From Klebsiella spallanzanii (GTDB lineage: Bacteria; Pseudomonadota; Gammaproteobacteria; Enterobacterales; Enterobacteriaceae), in the NCBI RefSeq assembly GCF_902158555.1, contig NZ_CABGGS010000045.1:62001-126000 (forward strand): DNA of 64,000 nucleotides, written 5' to 3'. How positions within the stretch are numbered: position 1 is the first letter of the stretch; every line of letters starts with the position of its first letter. The position numbers and the translations under genes are program-made. Below, in pieces: positions 47,943 through 61,372 of this stretch. Under the pieces are notes generated by a model. It did not search any database. It was not told the origin of the DNA and saw only the letters and a list, made by a program, of their open reading frames with translations.

Positions 47943-50900
47943 TTAGCCAATCGCTGGGGAAGTATCGTCCCCTTTAGCATCGCGCTTCACCTCTGTCACT
48001 TCATCCCCCTTCTCATTGCGCAGATGAACCTCCAGTTGGTTAAAGGCAATATCGATATTGTTTTCCCGGCATAAACGATCGATAGCACGGTTGAGCTCAT
48101 CCACCGCGTAGCTGCGGTCGCGCAGTTCACGCACGTACAGACGCAGTTCATGATCGAGCGTACTGGCCCCAAAGGTAGTAAAGAAGACCGATGGTGCAGG
48201 CTCTTGCATCACTTTAGGATGATCGTGCGCGGCCTTCAGTAGTACCTCTTTTACCTTATCAAGGTCGGAACCATAGGCCACGCCGAGGCGGATCACCACG
48301 CGTGTCACGGTGTCGGAAAGCGACCAGTTAATGAGACGTTCCGTAACGAAGGCCTTGTTCGGAATAATGACCTCTTTGCGGTCAAAATCGGTAATCGTGG
48401 TAGCACGGATACGAATCTTGCTAACGGTTCCTGAGAAGGTACCGATAGTCACCGTATCGCCAATACGCACCGGGCGTTCGAAAAGAATAATCAAGCCGGA
48501 AACAAAGTTACCAAAGATTTCCTGCAGGCCGAAACCTAAACCAACCGATAATGCTGCCGCCAGCCACTGCAGTTTGTCCCACGAGACCCCCAGCGAACCA
48601 AATACCGTCATCGCGCCAATAACAATAATGGCGTAGTTCAGAATCGTGGTAATCGCGTATGACGCCCCCTGGCGCATGTTCAACCGAGACAGTACCAGAA
48701 CTTCCAGCAGTCCTGGCAAGTTACGTATTAGCGCCCATGCCACCATGGAAGCCACAATGGCAAACAGCAGGCTTCCCATTGTCACGCTTTTAACCGCGCT
48801 GACACCGGCTTCAGTGCCGTTGTAGTGCCATAGCGTAATACTGTCGAGATAGGCAAAAACGGTGATCAGATCGGACCAAATCGCCCAGAACAGCACGCCA
48901 AACAGCGCGATCATCACCAACATCGTAATACGTAGAGTCTGCTGGTTAACCTGCTCCAGCGCGATCGTTGGTTCTTCCTGCGGCTCGGCTCCTTCAGCGC
49001 CCTCTTTAACCAGATGCTGACGGCGCGCCAGCGCCCGACGCCACGCTATGCGTCGGGCTGCGACGCTCAGGCCGCGCAGTACGGTCTGGTACAGAAGGTT
49101 CCACAGCATCACCAGATATACGGTTTCAATCCAACGGCCTGCCAGACGCAGCGTCGTGTAGAAATAGCCCGTTGCCGTTAGCACCATCAGCGCTATGGGA
49201 ACAATCGACAGCACGGTAACGGTGACAAGACGCAGACTGTGAGACTCTTTATCGCGCCAGCCTTCACGACACATCGGCCAGACAAGCACCGCAATCAACA
49301 ACAGGTTGAGGAAAATAACGAATTGTCCGAGGACGTCATCCATCAGATGCAGTGGCGACAGTTCCGACACCACGGACCAGAAGTTTAGCGGCAATAACGC
49401 AAGGCTGACGCGGACAATCTGCCGCCGCCAGTGGCTGGTCAACTGGGATGGCATATTAAAGTGATTCACCGCCACACCGTCTTTTTCCAGCACCTTCCAG
49501 CACAGACCAAACACCAGCCAGAACATCGCCAGCTTCTTACTATAGGCCCATAGCAAATCGCTGATATTCAGTTGCATCGTCAGTAGAATCAGGCCAACGG
49601 CCAGAATCAACAGCACTACCGGTAACGCCCGAATAAGATCGATAAGAATCGCTTTCGGCGTATGGAGTTGAGTATCATTGCGCAGTTGGCCTACCTGCGA
49701 TGCTAACTTCGCCTGATACGCTTTTAGCCACTGCAGGCGCCAGCGAATAAGCCCGGCAATCAGCAGTAATGGTAAGCCAGCAAGAAAAGCGATAAATACC
49801 GCAGGCCAGGCCTTTTCCCAGTTTACGGTAATTTTCATCGCCTTAAACTGCCCCTTAAGCGCTTCCGGGAAGGCTTTAATCCACTCCCAGTCCATCGGGC
49901 GGTTGCTGTTTACCCAGAAAATCTGCTGCGTCAGAATAGCTTTCAGGTTGGTCGAAACGCTCATTAACTGCTGCTGGTTGATTTGCAGGTTAATCGCCAT
50001 CATCAACTGGTTACCCAGCTGTTTGTTAAACTGATCGAGCAGTTCCCGGCGCATATCAACGATCTCCAGAAGCGCATCATGCACCTCAGGATTCACATCG
50101 CTGCTATGCCCCTCCTCCAGCTTCGCAACATAAGCATCGCTCTGGAACAACGCATCGCGCTGCTGATTAACCTCAAACTGCTCAAGACGCAGGTCAGCGA
50201 TACGGTTAGTCATATCGCTCAGTTCATCCGCCGAGGGTAGCGTTTGTTGTTGTTGATAAAGGATACGCGACAGCAGCAAGCTGCCTTTTAGCACGGAGAT
50301 CTGTTCTTTTATATCACGCTCAGATTGCAAAGCGCGATCGAGCCAGGTCTTCACTTTGATATTGCGCTGAACCAGCTGATTGCCATTTTCCGTCGCCGAG
50401 ATGAGTTTTTCACTAAGCTGATGGTTAATATCCAGCTCTTGTTTTACCAGCGGGTTAGTTTGAATCCGCGCCGCTTCATCCGGCGAGACCGCTTCCTGAG
50501 CGGTCTTCTCAGTGAGCGTTAAGCGCTTACTGTTGACGGCCTCCTGTAATAACTGAAGCTGGTGCTGCAGGCGGTTACTATTGGCAGTAACATAATCACG
50601 CTGCTTTTGCAGAGTGTCCTGCAGCACCGTGTTACCTTCAAGGCTTTTGCGCTGTTGGTCTATCTGCGCATTCAGTAAAGCCTGCTGTACCAGCAATAAA
50701 TTCTGTTGAGTCGGACGTAACGCCTCATCACCTGTCGAGGTTCCGTTTAAACGATTACGAATCTGCTGCAACTGCTGCGAAGCGGAATACATCGCATTTT
50801 GCACACGTTCAGGCTGCGTCTGTAGAGAAACTAACTGGCTGTTATACGTTGCCAGATCGTTCTGAGCATTCTGCAAATCGTCCAGCGTCTGAGAGACGCG

Positions 50901-51287
50901 CGATTCCAGCTGGCGCAGCGATAACGTGCTCAACGTTTTACGCGTCGCTTCATCATCAGGAACATCGCTCAATGCGTTCAGGTTATCTACAGCCTGATTC
51001 ATTTTCGCTGGCGCCTGAGCCACCTGCTGGCGCAGCTGTGCCGTTTCCGATTTAATTCGTTCAATTTTATCGAGGGTTTCCAGGGTCTGAGCCAAATCCT
51101 GCTGAACCAACTTGTCCTGCGGGGTCAGCTCTTTTTGCTTATTCAGCGTAGTGAGCTGGCTCTGTACCTCGGAGCGTTCGGGTAAATCAGCCGCAAGCGC
51201 TGAGTTCGCGCTGATACAGCCGATAAAAAGAATCAGGGTAATAACAAAAGCGGATATGGCGTTTCGCCAACGGATTGTATGCAGCAT
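47943..51287 (-). CDS. mscK: Potassium-dependent mechanosensitive channel MscK
   Basis: A large MscS-family channel (KefA), 1114 residues. It has a signal peptide (ending ALA near residue 33), a long periplasmic helical region rich in Gln (about 40-470), about eleven membrane helices, and a C-terminal MscS core with the pore-lining helix and the beta domain (LSVGLGFGLQEIFGNFVSGLIILFERPVRIGD). It releases solutes on hypo-osmotic shock in a K+-dependent manner. Divergence: close to the usual 1120 residues. It is next to acrR. Confidence 0.95.
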   Translation of the reverse strand: MLHTIRWRNAISAFVITLILFIGCISANSALAADLPERSEVQSQLTTLNKQKELTPQDKLVQQDLAQTLETLDKIERIKSETAQLRQQVAQAPAKMNQAVDNLNALSDVPDDEATRKTLSTLSLRQLESRVSQTLDDLQNAQNDLATYNSQLVSLQTQPERVQNAMYSASQQLQQIRNRLNGTSTGDEALRPTQQNLLLVQQALLNAQIDQQRKSLEGNTVLQDTLQKQRDYVTANSNRLQHQLQLLQEAVNSKRLTLTEKTAQEAVSPDEAARIQTNPLVKQELDINHQLSEKLISATENGNQLVQRNIKVKTWLDRALQSERDIKEQISVLKGSLLLSRILYQQQQTLPSADELSDMTNRIADLRLEQFEVNQQRDALFQSDAYVAKLEEGHSSDVNPEVHDALLEIVDMRRELLDQFNKQLGNQLMMAINLQINQQQLMSVSTNLKAILTQQIFWVNSNRPMDWEWIKAFPEALKGQFKAMKITVNWEKAWPAVFIAFLAGLPLLLIAGLIRWRLQWLKAYQAKLASQVGQLRNDTQLHTPKAILIDLIRALPVVLLILAVGLILLTMQLNISDLLWAYSKKLAMFWLVFGLCWKVLEKDGVAVNHFNMPSQLTSHWRRQIVRVSLALLPLNFWSVVSELSPLHLMDDVLGQFVIFLNLLLIAVLVWPMCREGWRDKESHSLRLVTVTVLSIVPIALMVLTATGYFYTTLRLAGRWIETVYLVMLWNLLYQTVLRGLSVAARRIAWRRALARRQHLVKEGAEGAEPQEEPTIALEQVNQQTLRITMLVMIALFGVLFWAIWSDLITVFAYLDSITLWHYNGTEAGVSAVKSVTMGSLLFAIVASMVAWALIRNLPGLLEVLVLSRLNMRQGASYAITTILNYAIIVIGAMTVFGSLGVSWDKLQWLAAALSVGLGFGLQEIFGNFVSGLIILFERPVRIGDTVTIGTFSGTVSKIRIRATTITDFDRKEVIIPNKAFVTERLINWSLSDTVTRVVIRLGVAYGSDLDKVKEVLLKAAHDHPKVMQEPAPSVFFTTFGASTLDHELRLYVRELRDRSYAVDELNRAIDRLCRENNIDIAFNQLEVHLRNEKGDEVTEVKRDAKGDDTSPAIG

Positions 51288-51417
51288 AGTGTTAACATGA
51301 GTGATTGCAAAAGCCGGAGAATACCGGGGATCGTCGCAGCGCGAAGAATAGCACTTCTGTTATCACTCGAATAGCGGCGGACAGCAGGAAATACTCACCT
51401 TTTGTCCGCAAAAATGC

Positions 51418-52068
51418 TTAAGCCTCTAGTCCTTCAGAACAGCGCAGCGAGGGGCAAAATTGATACATTTCAAGCAACGTTGCGACATATTCTCGCGCTT
51501 CTTTTTGCAAATCGAAGGCGTTCGGCGCCAATAGCCAGTTTTCCATCAGGCCCGAAAGGTAGCTGCGCATTAATATTGCCGCTCGCCGGGTGAGCAAATT
51601 GGCAGGCAACATTTTCGCCGCAATGCACTCTTTTAGCGTTTGTTCGATACGATCGTAACTTTCAAGACATATGCTACGCTGCGCCTGTTGAAGCGTGACC
51701 ATTTCACCAACGAATTCACATTTATGGAAGATGATTTCCATCATCAACCGCCTGCGTTTCTCTGTCACTGTTGCTTCAAGAACATAGACTAAGATCTCAC
51801 GCACAACTGACAGTGGATCGTTAGGGAATTTTGCCCGATACTCAACTTCGAGATCGCTAATATTGGCTTCCGAAAGTACCCATATTTCATTAAATAAATC
51901 TGATTTATTTTTGAAATGCCAGTAGATAGCGCCCCTTGTCACGCCAGCGGCTTTTGCAATTGCGGCCAACGAAGTGGATGATACGCCTTGCTGCGAAAAC
52001 AAACGCAGAGCAACATCCAGAATCTGTTGCCGGGTCTCAAGCGCCTGTTGTTTGGTTTTTCGTGCCAT
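51418..52068 (-). CDS. acrR: TetR-family repressor AcrR
   Basis: A 216-residue repressor of acrAB. The N-terminal helix-turn-helix ([27 protein letters not shown]) is intact and the ligand domain follows. Drugs and bile salts release it from DNA. It is divergent from acrA with the AcrR operator in between. No truncation or disrupting insertion is seen, so the repressor gene looks functional. Confidence 0.97.
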   Translation of the reverse strand: MARKTKQQALETRQQILDVALRLFSQQGVSSTSLAAIAKAAGVTRGAIYWHFKNKSDLFNEIWVLSEANISDLEVEYRAKFPNDPLSVVREILVYVLEATVTEKRRRLMMEIIFHKCEFVGEMVTLQQAQRSICLESYDRIEQTLKECIAAKMLPANLLTRRAAILMRSYLSGLMENWLLAPNAFDLQKEAREYVATLLEMYQFCPSLRCSEGLEA

Positions 52069-52096
52069 AGGTCGATGAGTTTACAGAGGTTACGTT

Positions 52097-52120
52097 TACA
52101 TACATTTGTGAATGTATGTA
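52097..52120. promoter_or_regulatory. AcrR operator
   Basis: A 24-bp palindrome with arms TACATACATT and AATGTATGTA around TTGTG in the acrR-acrA gap. It matches the known E. coli AcrR operator, so negative control of acrAB and acrR is expected. Confidence 0.92.
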
Positions 52121-52210
52121 CCATAGCATGACCATAATAGAAACGCAGTAGTGGGTTTGTGGTCGATTGAGCCACTGAACAATTTGAAATTGGACACTCG
52201 AGGTTTACAT

Positions 52211-53404
52211 ATGAACAAAAACAGAGGGTTAACGCCTCTGGCGGTCGTTCTGATGCTCTCAGGCAGCTTAGCGCTAACAGGATGTGACGACAAACCGGCT
52301 CAGCAAGGGGCCCAGCAGATGCCGGAAGTCGGCATTGTGACGCTCAAATCCGCTCCTCTACAAATAACTACCGAACTGCCAGGCCGCACCAGCGCCTATC
52401 GCGTTGCGGAAGTTCGTCCTCAGGTCAGTGGCATTATTCTGAAACGCAACTTCACCGAAGGTAGTGATATTCAGGCAGGAGTGTCTCTTTATCAAATTGA
52501 TCCGGCGACCTATCAGGCCACCTATGAAAGCGCGAAGGGCGACTTAGCGAAAGCGCAAGCTGCGGCAAATATGGATCAGTTAACGGTGAAACGTTATCAG
52601 AAACTGTTAGGCACTAAGTACATTAGTCAACAGGATTACGATACTGCCGTGGCGACCGCTCAGCAGAGCAATGCCGCCGTGGTCGCTGCTAAAGCAGCGG
52701 TTGAAACCGCGCGCATTAATCTGGCCTACACCAAGGTGACCTCCCCTATTAGCGGTCGTATCGGTAAATCTACCGTGACGGAAGGCGCTCTGGTACAAAA
52801 TGGACAAACCACTGCGCTGGCCACCGTGCAGCAGTTGGATCCAATCTACGTTGACGTAACTCAGTCAAGCAACGATTTCCTTCGCCTGAAACAAGAGCTG
52901 GCTAACGGTAAACTGCAGCAGGAGAACGGTAAAGCGAAGGTTGAACTGGTGACTAACGACGGTCTCAAATACCCGCAGGGCGGTACGCTGGAGTTCTCTG
53001 ACGTCACCGTTGACCAGACCACCGGTTCTATCACGTTACGCGCTATCTTCCCGAACCCGGATCACACCCTGCTGCCAGGAATGTTCGTCCGAGCACGTCT
53101 GGAAGAAGGCGTTAACCCTGATGCGATGCTGGTTCCTCAGCAAGGCGTAACCCGTACGCCGCGCGGCGATGCGAGCGTGATGTTGGTTGGTGAAGGTGAC
53201 AAAGTCGAAGTTCGCCAGATTACCGCCACTCAGGCGATTGGCGATAAATGGCTGGTCACCGAAGGGCTGAAAACTGGCGATCGCGTCATTATTAGCGGTC
53301 TGCAGAAAGTCAAACCAGGCGTACAGGTAAAAGCGCAGGAAGTCGTTTCTGATGAAAAACAGCAAGCCGCAGGCAACGCTCAGTCAGAACAAACCAAGTC
53401 TTAA
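52211..53404 (+). CDS. acrA: AcrA periplasmic adaptor lipoprotein
   Basis: The membrane-fusion subunit of the AcrAB-TolC multidrug pump. It is 397 residues with a lipoprotein signal and lipobox LTGC (Cys25), a biotinyl-lipoyl-like domain, a helical hairpin (about 95-170), a beta-barrel domain and the membrane-proximal domain. The start at 52211 gives the exact E. coli length. It is followed by acrB after 22 bp. Confidence 0.97.
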   Translation: MNKNRGLTPLAVVLMLSGSLALTGCDDKPAQQGAQQMPEVGIVTLKSAPLQITTELPGRTSAYRVAEVRPQVSGIILKRNFTEGSDIQAGVSLYQIDPATYQATYESAKGDLAKAQAAANMDQLTVKRYQKLLGTKYISQQDYDTAVATAQQSNAAVVAAKAAVETARINLAYTKVTSPISGRIGKSTVTEGALVQNGQTTALATVQQLDPIYVDVTQSSNDFLRLKQELANGKLQQENGKAKVELVTNDGLKYPQGGTLEFSDVTVDQTTGSITLRAIFPNPDHTLLPGMFVRARLEEGVNPDAMLVPQQGVTRTPRGDASVMLVGEGDKVEVRQITATQAIGDKWLVTEGLKTGDRVIISGLQKVKPGVQVKAQEVVSDEKQQAAGNAQSEQTKS

Positions 53405-53423
53405 CTTAAACAGGAGCCGTTAA

Positions 53424-56573
<3,150 letters not shown>

Positions 56574-56586
56574 TCTCTGCTTCTGA

Positions 56587-56612
56587 GGGCCGCATTTGCG
56601 GCCCTTTTCTTT
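56587..56612 (+). terminator. Rho-independent terminator of acrAB
   Basis: Stem GGGCCGC / GCGGCCC with an ATTT loop and a following TTTTCTTT tract, 13 bp after the acrB stop. Confidence 0.92.
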
Positions 56613-57055
56613 CCCATCTATTTAAAACGCACTCATTGTTATTGTTTATTTTATAGCCTGATATATAATATTTGATGATGAGTTATGAGATTTATCTCTG
56701 CTTTTTTGATCAACCCGTTCACTCATTTACCTCAAATCAGAATATTCTCAATCACCGACATTATGTATGGTTGTACGCTAATAATGACGAAAACACTCAG
56801 CTAACCCAATGATATACAAGGCTTGCTTTAACCTCCCCCATGACCATCAATGTTGCGATATAATAAGGTCTGGGGCGTTTAAGATAATGTATCCGTGATA
56901 ATTGTAATTTTTCGTAATAGCACGGTGAAATCTTTTTGAGAGTGGATTATAGTTATAACAGCAAGATTACATAGTATGTGTCAGGTCTGTTAGTCGTGTT
57001 CATCCCATAACGGTGCTGTTAGTCGTCGTTTAAACCACTTAAAAGGGGATGTGTT
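56613..57055. other. AT-rich intergenic region before tomB
   Basis: 443 bp with no gene and low GC. A TATAAT at 56859-56864 could be a -10 element, but no good -35 is found. The tomB ribosome-binding site AAGGGG ends 8 bp before the start. The region is a plausible H-NS/Hha target because of its composition, which is inference. Confidence 0.5.
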
Positions 57056-57430
57056 ATGGACGAATACTCGCCAAAAAGACATGATATCGCGCAGCTTAAA
57101 TTTCTCTGCGAAACCCTGTATCATGACTGTCTTGCAAACCTTGAAGAGAGCAACCATGGCTGGGTTAATGACCCTACTTCGGCTGTAAATCTTCAACTAA
57201 ATGAATTGATCGAGCACATTGCCGCATTCGCACTTAATTATAAAATTAAGTATGCTGAGGATAATAAACTGATTACTCAGCTCGACGAATACCTGGATGA
57301 CACCTTTGTGTTGTTCAGCAACTACGGCATTAACACGGCAGAACTACAAAAATGGCGCAAATCAGGCAATCGGCTATTCCGCTGCTTTGTGAACGCCAGC
57401 CGGGAAAACCCGGCCAGTCTTTCTTGTTAG
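57056..57430 (+). CDS. tomB: TomB, antidote to Hha
   Basis: A 124-residue protein (YbaJ) that in E. coli neutralises Hha and affects biofilm and conjugation. The sequence is almost the same as in E. coli (KRHDIAQLKFLCETLYHDC). It precedes hha by 26 bp in the same transcription unit. Start at 57056. Confidence 0.95.
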   Translation: MDEYSPKRHDIAQLKFLCETLYHDCLANLEESNHGWVNDPTSAVNLQLNELIEHIAAFALNYKIKYAEDNKLITQLDEYLDDTFVLFSNYGINTAELQKWRKSGNRLFRCFVNASRENPASLSC

Positions 57431-57456
57431 TATAATTACAATCAAAAGGTGAATTT

Positions 57457-57675
57457 ATGTCTGATAAAACATTAACCAAAATAGATTATTTGATGCGTTT
57501 ACGACGCTGTCAGACAATTGATACGCTGGAACGCGTAATTGAAAAAAATAAATATGAACTTTCCGATAATGAACTGGCGGTATTTTACTCAGCAGCAGAT
57601 CATCGTCTTGCTGAATTGACGATGAATAAACTGTACGACAAAATCCCACCTTCAGTCTGGAAATTCATCCGTTAA
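57457..57675 (+). CDS. hha: Hemolysin-expression modulating protein Hha
   Basis: A 72-residue helical protein that binds H-NS and helps silence AT-rich, often acquired, DNA. Nearly identical to E. coli Hha ([20 protein letters not shown]; ends VWKFIR). It forms the toxin-antitoxin-like pair with tomB. Confidence 0.97.
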   Translation: MSDKTLTKIDYLMRLRRCQTIDTLERVIEKNKYELSDNELAVFYSAADHRLAELTMNKLYDKIPPSVWKFIR

Positions 57676-57733
57676 TTTATTTCAAATGAAAGTGAATGAT
57701 TGATGCCTGTAATCCCTCTCTCGCAATGATAAC

Positions 57734-57755
57734 AAATGTGATATCAGTCACATAT
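57734..57755. promoter_or_regulatory. CRP site upstream of maa
   Basis: TGTGATATCAGTCACA (57737-57752) is a perfect match to TGTGA-N6-TCACA, with A/T flanks. Its centre lies about 60 bp upstream of the start inferred from the -10 TATACT (57792-57797), the class I position. Confidence 0.82.
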
Positions 57756-57773
57756 GTTAGCTGCGTGCGAATG

Positions 57774-57787
57774 TGAAACCGGTTTCT
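57774..57787. promoter_or_regulatory. LacI-family-type operator before maa
   Basis: TGAAACCGGTTTCT contains the perfect palindrome GAAACCGGTTTC, the shape used by LacI-family sugar repressors (it resembles the AscG-type box as I recall it). It overlaps the -35 region, just upstream of the -10 TATACT. Confidence 0.55.
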
Positions 57788-57836
57788 TTTTTATACTGTG
57801 GCGGCATAAACCATAAGGTAATAAAGGAACGTACCC

Positions 57837-58403
57837 ATGAGTGAAGAAAAACGCAAAATGATCGCCGGTGAGCTATATCTGGCAGGTGATCCTACGCTGA
57901 AAACCGACCGTCTGCGCGCCAGACAGCTGCTGCACCGCTATAACCATTCGACCCCGGAAGAGCGCGAATTAAGGAAAACACTGCTTGCAGAGCTGTTGGG
58001 GGACGCTGGCGATGCGTATATCGAACCCACTTTCCGCTGTGACTATGGTTACAATATTTTCCTCGGCAAAAATTTCTACGCCAACTTTGATTGCGTCATG
58101 CTGGACGTTTGTCCAATCCATATTGGCGATAACTGTATGCTGGCGCCCGGTGTACATATTTACACTGCAACTCACCCCCTGGATGCCGTCGAACGTAACA
58201 GCGGCAAAGAGTACGGCAAACCTGTCGTCATCGGCCACAATGTGTGGATCGGCGGCCGGGCGGTTATTAACCCTGGCGTAACCATAGGCGATAATGCTGT
58301 TATTGCTTCAGGTTCAGTAGTCGTAAAAAATGTGCCAGCAAATGCCGTCGTTGGCGGGAATCCAGCACAAATCATAAAAATGCTGGAGAGTGAAAAACGG
58401 TAA
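57837..58403 (+). CDS. maa: Maltose O-acetyltransferase
   Basis: A 188-residue hexapeptide-repeat acetyltransferase of the LacA/NodL/Maa type that transfers acetyl from acetyl-CoA to maltose or glucose. Left-handed beta-helix repeats run from about residue 85 to the end, with the catalytic His113 in [11 protein letters not shown] and the CoA-binding GGNPAQIIK near the end. It is slightly longer than E. coli Maa (183). It stands alone with a promoter carrying CRP and LacI-type sites. Confidence 0.92.
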   Translation: MSEEKRKMIAGELYLAGDPTLKTDRLRARQLLHRYNHSTPEERELRKTLLAELLGDAGDAYIEPTFRCDYGYNIFLGKNFYANFDCVMLDVCPIHIGDNCMLAPGVHIYTATHPLDAVERNSGKEYGKPVVIGHNVWIGGRAVINPGVTIGDNAVIASGSVVVKNVPANAVVGGNPAQIIKMLESEKR

Positions 58404-58536
58404 CTGTTATGCTTTTCCGCAACCAATCTGTTACTTTCCCCACTGATTTACGCAACATAAAATAGCTTTCAGGCTGAGCCCAGGCCGTACCATGTTAGTC
58501 TGGTATCCGGGCTCGTAGCGGAATTTGGGGAATAAG

Positions 58537-59007
58537 ATGACAGAAATACAGCTGCTGCTGAAGAACACGATTGATGAACTTAATGTAAAAGAAAAACGCG
58601 ACAACCGCCCACGCTTTAGCATTAGCTTTATTCGCAATCATCCATGGCTATTTGTCGCGATGTACGCAGCCTTCCTCGCAACGCTTATTGTGATGCTACG
58701 TTCAGAAACGCTGGTAGATTCTGTCTGGCTATTAATTGTATTGTTTGTGCTGTTGAACGGTTTCTTCTTCTTTGATGTCTACCCACGCTATCGTTATGAA
58801 GATATTGACGTTCTGGATTTCCGCGTTTGCTACAACGGCGAATGGTACAACACCCGATTTGTCCCCGGTCAGCTGATCGAGCGCATTCTGCAATCGCCTC
58901 GCGTCGGTGGTGAACAGAAAGCTCAACTGCAGAAAATGATCGATACTAAAGGTGAGCTTTCATTTTACGACGTATTTTCTCTTACTCGCGTCGGTGCAGC
59001 GCAATAA
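58537..59007 (+). CDS. ylaC: Inner-membrane protein YlaC
   Basis: A 156-residue membrane protein with two helices (about 38-56 and 62-84) and the conserved [36 protein letters not shown] segment. No function is established. The ATG at 58537 is preferred to an upstream one. Its last 26 bp overlap the convergent MocR-type gene. Confidence 0.9.
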   Translation: MTEIQLLLKNTIDELNVKEKRDNRPRFSISFIRNHPWLFVAMYAAFLATLIVMLRSETLVDSVWLLIVLFVLLNGFFFFDVYPRYRYEDIDVLDFRVCYNGEWYNTRFVPGQLIERILQSPRVGGEQKAQLQKMIDTKGELSFYDVFSLTRVGAAQ

Positions 59008-60436
59008 GGCGATCTAGCGTTCTCACCGCTGAAGTAAAATGCGAGGCGGACGTATTACCGTAGCCCAGAACAAAGCCGCTTTTCGCCGTTTTTGCATTGA
59101 GATAAAAACGGCTTAATGCCGCAGGCGCAAGCTGAAATCGTCGGGCCTGCTGAACAACAGCGTCATCATCAATGTTTTCAATAGCGACCGTCAGGTGCAA
59201 CCCTCCCCCGCCGCCAAATAACTCATAAGGATGAGTGAGGTATCCAGCCAGGGTTTCCCGCAGCTGCTGCTGGCGTTTGCGATACAAACGACGCATTGCG
59301 GCCAGATGACGCGCGTAGTATCCCTCTTCAATAAACAACGCCAGCGCTCTCTGCTCTGCCCGATGCCCACCGCGCAATAGCGAACCAATTGCCCCCTGCG
59401 CCGCATCTGCTAACGCAGACGGCATCACCATAAAACCAATACGTAGCGCTGGAAACAACGTCTTGCTAAATGTTCCCAAATAAACCACAGGCGCCTGCTT
59501 TGCCATCCCCAGCATCGCCGGAACAGGCTCGCCGCTGTAGCGAAATTCACTATCGTAATCATCCTCGATAATCCAGGCATCATGCTGCCGGGCATACTCA
59601 AGTAGCGCCAGTCGTCGTCCTGCGCTCATCACCGCCCCACAAGGATATTGATGCGAAGGAGACGTGAAAATTAACCGCGGCGCTTCACTTCCAGCATGGA
59701 TGTCAAAATACATACCTTCATGATCAACCGGAATGCCCTTCATATGAAGTCCGGCTTTGAGAAACATACTTTTTGCGCCCAGGTAGCCAGGTTCTTCTAC
59801 CCATGCCGTATCACCCGCCACGCTGAGCAGATGCGTACATAAATCGATGCCTTCCAGCGCGCCTTCCGTAATCACAATTTGCTTTGCTTCACAGCGGATC
59901 CCTCGCGATAGCGCAAGGTGGCGGGCAATCGCTTTTCGCAGCCCTGGTTCCCCCTGAGCATCGCCATATCCCAGCAGGGCACTTCCCTCTTCACGCAATA
60001 CCTTGTCAAGGAGCCGACGCCAGATGGAAAGAGGGAAATAGTTAACCGCGGGCATCCCCGGCGTAAAGAGCAACGTGGGTGAATCACGACGTGTTCCTGT
60101 TGGCAATCCCTGTAAGCGGTCAGGCAGTACAATGATGCGTTCCTCAACATCACTCTCTCCTTGCGCTCCCAAAGGCGCTACGTGCGTCCCCTGACGGCTA
60201 CGCAGTAAATATCCTTCTATCGCCAGTTGCTCCAGCGCACTGTTGATAGTATTACGCGAAAGCTCCAGCCTCTGCGCCATAGCGCGTGAACCAGGTAGAC
60301 GGCTACCACCCGCCAGCGTCCCCTGCAAAATGGCCTCACGTAGCATCTGGTAGAGCGTACGCTGCAGGGTTTCACTCCCTCTGTCGCGCAACCCCCGTTC
60401 CAACAACGCAAAAAAAGCATCATCCGGAATATTCAT
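58982..60436 (-). CDS. MocR/GabR-type regulator with aminotransferase-like domain
   Basis: A 484-residue fusion: an N-terminal GntR winged helix (residues 20-90, [25 protein letters not shown]) and a class I aminotransferase-like domain with the PLP-lysine at K325 ([12 protein letters not shown]), [10 protein letters not shown] and a [12 protein letters not shown] segment. Such proteins regulate nearby genes using PLP or an amine ligand. The gene is divergent from a GNAT acetyltransferase, a likely target. The start at 60436 is preferred for spacing from the AGGAG; 60439 is possible. The target is not known. Confidence 0.9.
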   Translation of the reverse strand: MNIPDDAFFALLERGLRDRGSETLQRTLYQMLREAILQGTLAGGSRLPGSRAMAQRLELSRNTINSALEQLAIEGYLLRSRQGTHVAPLGAQGESDVEERIIVLPDRLQGLPTGTRRDSPTLLFTPGMPAVNYFPLSIWRRLLDKVLREEGSALLGYGDAQGEPGLRKAIARHLALSRGIRCEAKQIVITEGALEGIDLCTHLLSVAGDTAWVEEPGYLGAKSMFLKAGLHMKGIPVDHEGMYFDIHAGSEAPRLIFTSPSHQYPCGAVMSAGRRLALLEYARQHDAWIIEDDYDSEFRYSGEPVPAMLGMAKQAPVVYLGTFSKTLFPALRIGFMVMPSALADAAQGAIGSLLRGGHRAEQRALALFIEEGYYARHLAAMRRLYRKRQQQLRETLAGYLTHPYELFGGGGGLHLTVAIENIDDDAVVQQARRFQLAPAALSRFYLNAKTAKSGFVLGYGNTSASHFTSAVRTLDRLIALHRRE

Positions 60437-60448
60437 CATGGCTCCTCG

Positions 60449-60492
60449 TGGCACCATAAAAACATACTCTGATGGTACTTTTTATGGAACCA
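60449..60492. promoter_or_regulatory. Inverted repeat between the MocR-type and GNAT genes
   Basis: TGGCACCATAAAAA (60449-60462) and TTTTTATGGAACCA (60479-60492) are inverted with 12 of 14 matches and a 16-bp spacer. It lies directly upstream of the regulator start and is the probable autoregulatory operator. Confidence 0.55.
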
Positions 60493-60536
60493 ATAAGTTC
60501 TTAATCTCACGGTATTCGTCCATATAAGGAAAGCCC

Positions 60537-61235
60537 ATGAGCCATCTTAATCAGTTTGATCAACCTGTTGGTACTGCCCTACCCGACTGGCAGCCCCGCT
60601 CGCATCCCGAGAGGCTGAACCTGCAGGGGCGCTTTTGCTGCCTGGAACCCTTGAGCACAAAGCACGCCAGCGCGCTGTTTGCAGCACACCGCTTAGCCCC
60701 GGATACCCGAAGCTGGACATGGCTGCTGCGTGAGCCAGACAGTAGCGTGGAGGAATACAGCGCATGGATAGAGAGCGTTTCGGAACAGGCCGATCCTATT
60801 CACTTTGCGGTAATGGATAAGCAGACCAATAAGCCCGTTGGCTCACTGGCGCTGATGAGAATCGATGCCAAAAACGGCGTTGTTGAAGTCGGCCACGTTC
60901 ACTTTTCACCTTTATTGAGCCGGACAGCGATGGCTACAGAGGCCCACTGGCTGCTGATGAGTTATGTATTTGATACTCTTGGCTATCGCCGCTACGAGTG
61001 GAAATGCAACAGTCTGAATGAGCCTTCACGCCGGGCGGCGCTGCGGTTAGGATTTCAGTACGAGGGACGCTTTCGTCAGGCGTTGGTGATAAAGGGTCAT
61101 AACCGCGATACCGACTGGTTTTCCATTATCGATTCCGAGTGGCCGCGGATTGACAAGGCAATGCAGCAATGGCTGGCCGACGGCAACTTTAGTGCCGACG
61201 GCCAACAGCTACGTCCGCTGGAGAGCTTCCGTTAA
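60537..61235 (+). CDS. GNAT-family N-acetyltransferase
   Basis: A 232-residue RimJ/RimL-like acetyltransferase: the fold spans about residues 35-195, with [25 protein letters not shown], the acetyl-CoA loop, and [20 protein letters not shown] near the end. The acceptor could be a protein N-terminus, an amine or an antibiotic; the sequence does not tell. It is divergent from a MocR-type regulator and converges with rpmJ2, with a 4-bp overlap of stop codons. Confidence 0.86.
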   Translation: MSHLNQFDQPVGTALPDWQPRSHPERLNLQGRFCCLEPLSTKHASALFAAHRLAPDTRSWTWLLREPDSSVEEYSAWIESVSEQADPIHFAVMDKQTNKPVGSLALMRIDAKNGVVEVGHVHFSPLLSRTAMATEAHWLLMSYVFDTLGYRRYEWKCNSLNEPSRRAALRLGFQYEGRFRQALVIKGHNRDTDWFSIIDSEWPRIDKAMQQWLADGNFSADGQQLRPLESFR

Positions 61236-61372
61236 CGCCTTTTCTTGCGTCCCTGCACGGCTTTAAAGCGGGGATTGCTTTTGCAAATCACGTACAGCCG
61301 CCCTTTGCGCTTCACTATTTGGCAATCCGGGTGGCGCTGTTTCGCACTACGTAACGAGTTGAGTACCTGCAT
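61232..61372 (-). CDS. rpmJ2: Zinc-independent ribosomal protein L36 (type B)
   Basis: A 46-residue paralogue of L36 (YkgO), [20 protein letters not shown] then [20 protein letters not shown], lacking the complete zinc ribbon of L36. It replaces the zinc-containing form when zinc is scarce, so that zinc can be spared. The ATG at 61372 overlaps the rpmE2 stop by one base (TAATG). The gene is short and easily missed. Confidence 0.95.
   Translation of the reverse strand: MQVLNSLRSAKQRHPDCQIVKRKGRLYVICKSNPRFKAVQGRKKRR

Noticed and set aside
47736-48074. A 112-residue plus-strand frame between rsmS and mscK
   Set aside because: It runs over the mscK terminator and antisense into the mscK end, with no recognisable domain; I regard it as a shadow.
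56836-56864. A sigma-70 promoter for tomB built on TATAAT at 56859-56864
   Set aside because: No -35 with sensible spacing is visible, so it is not listed as a promoter.
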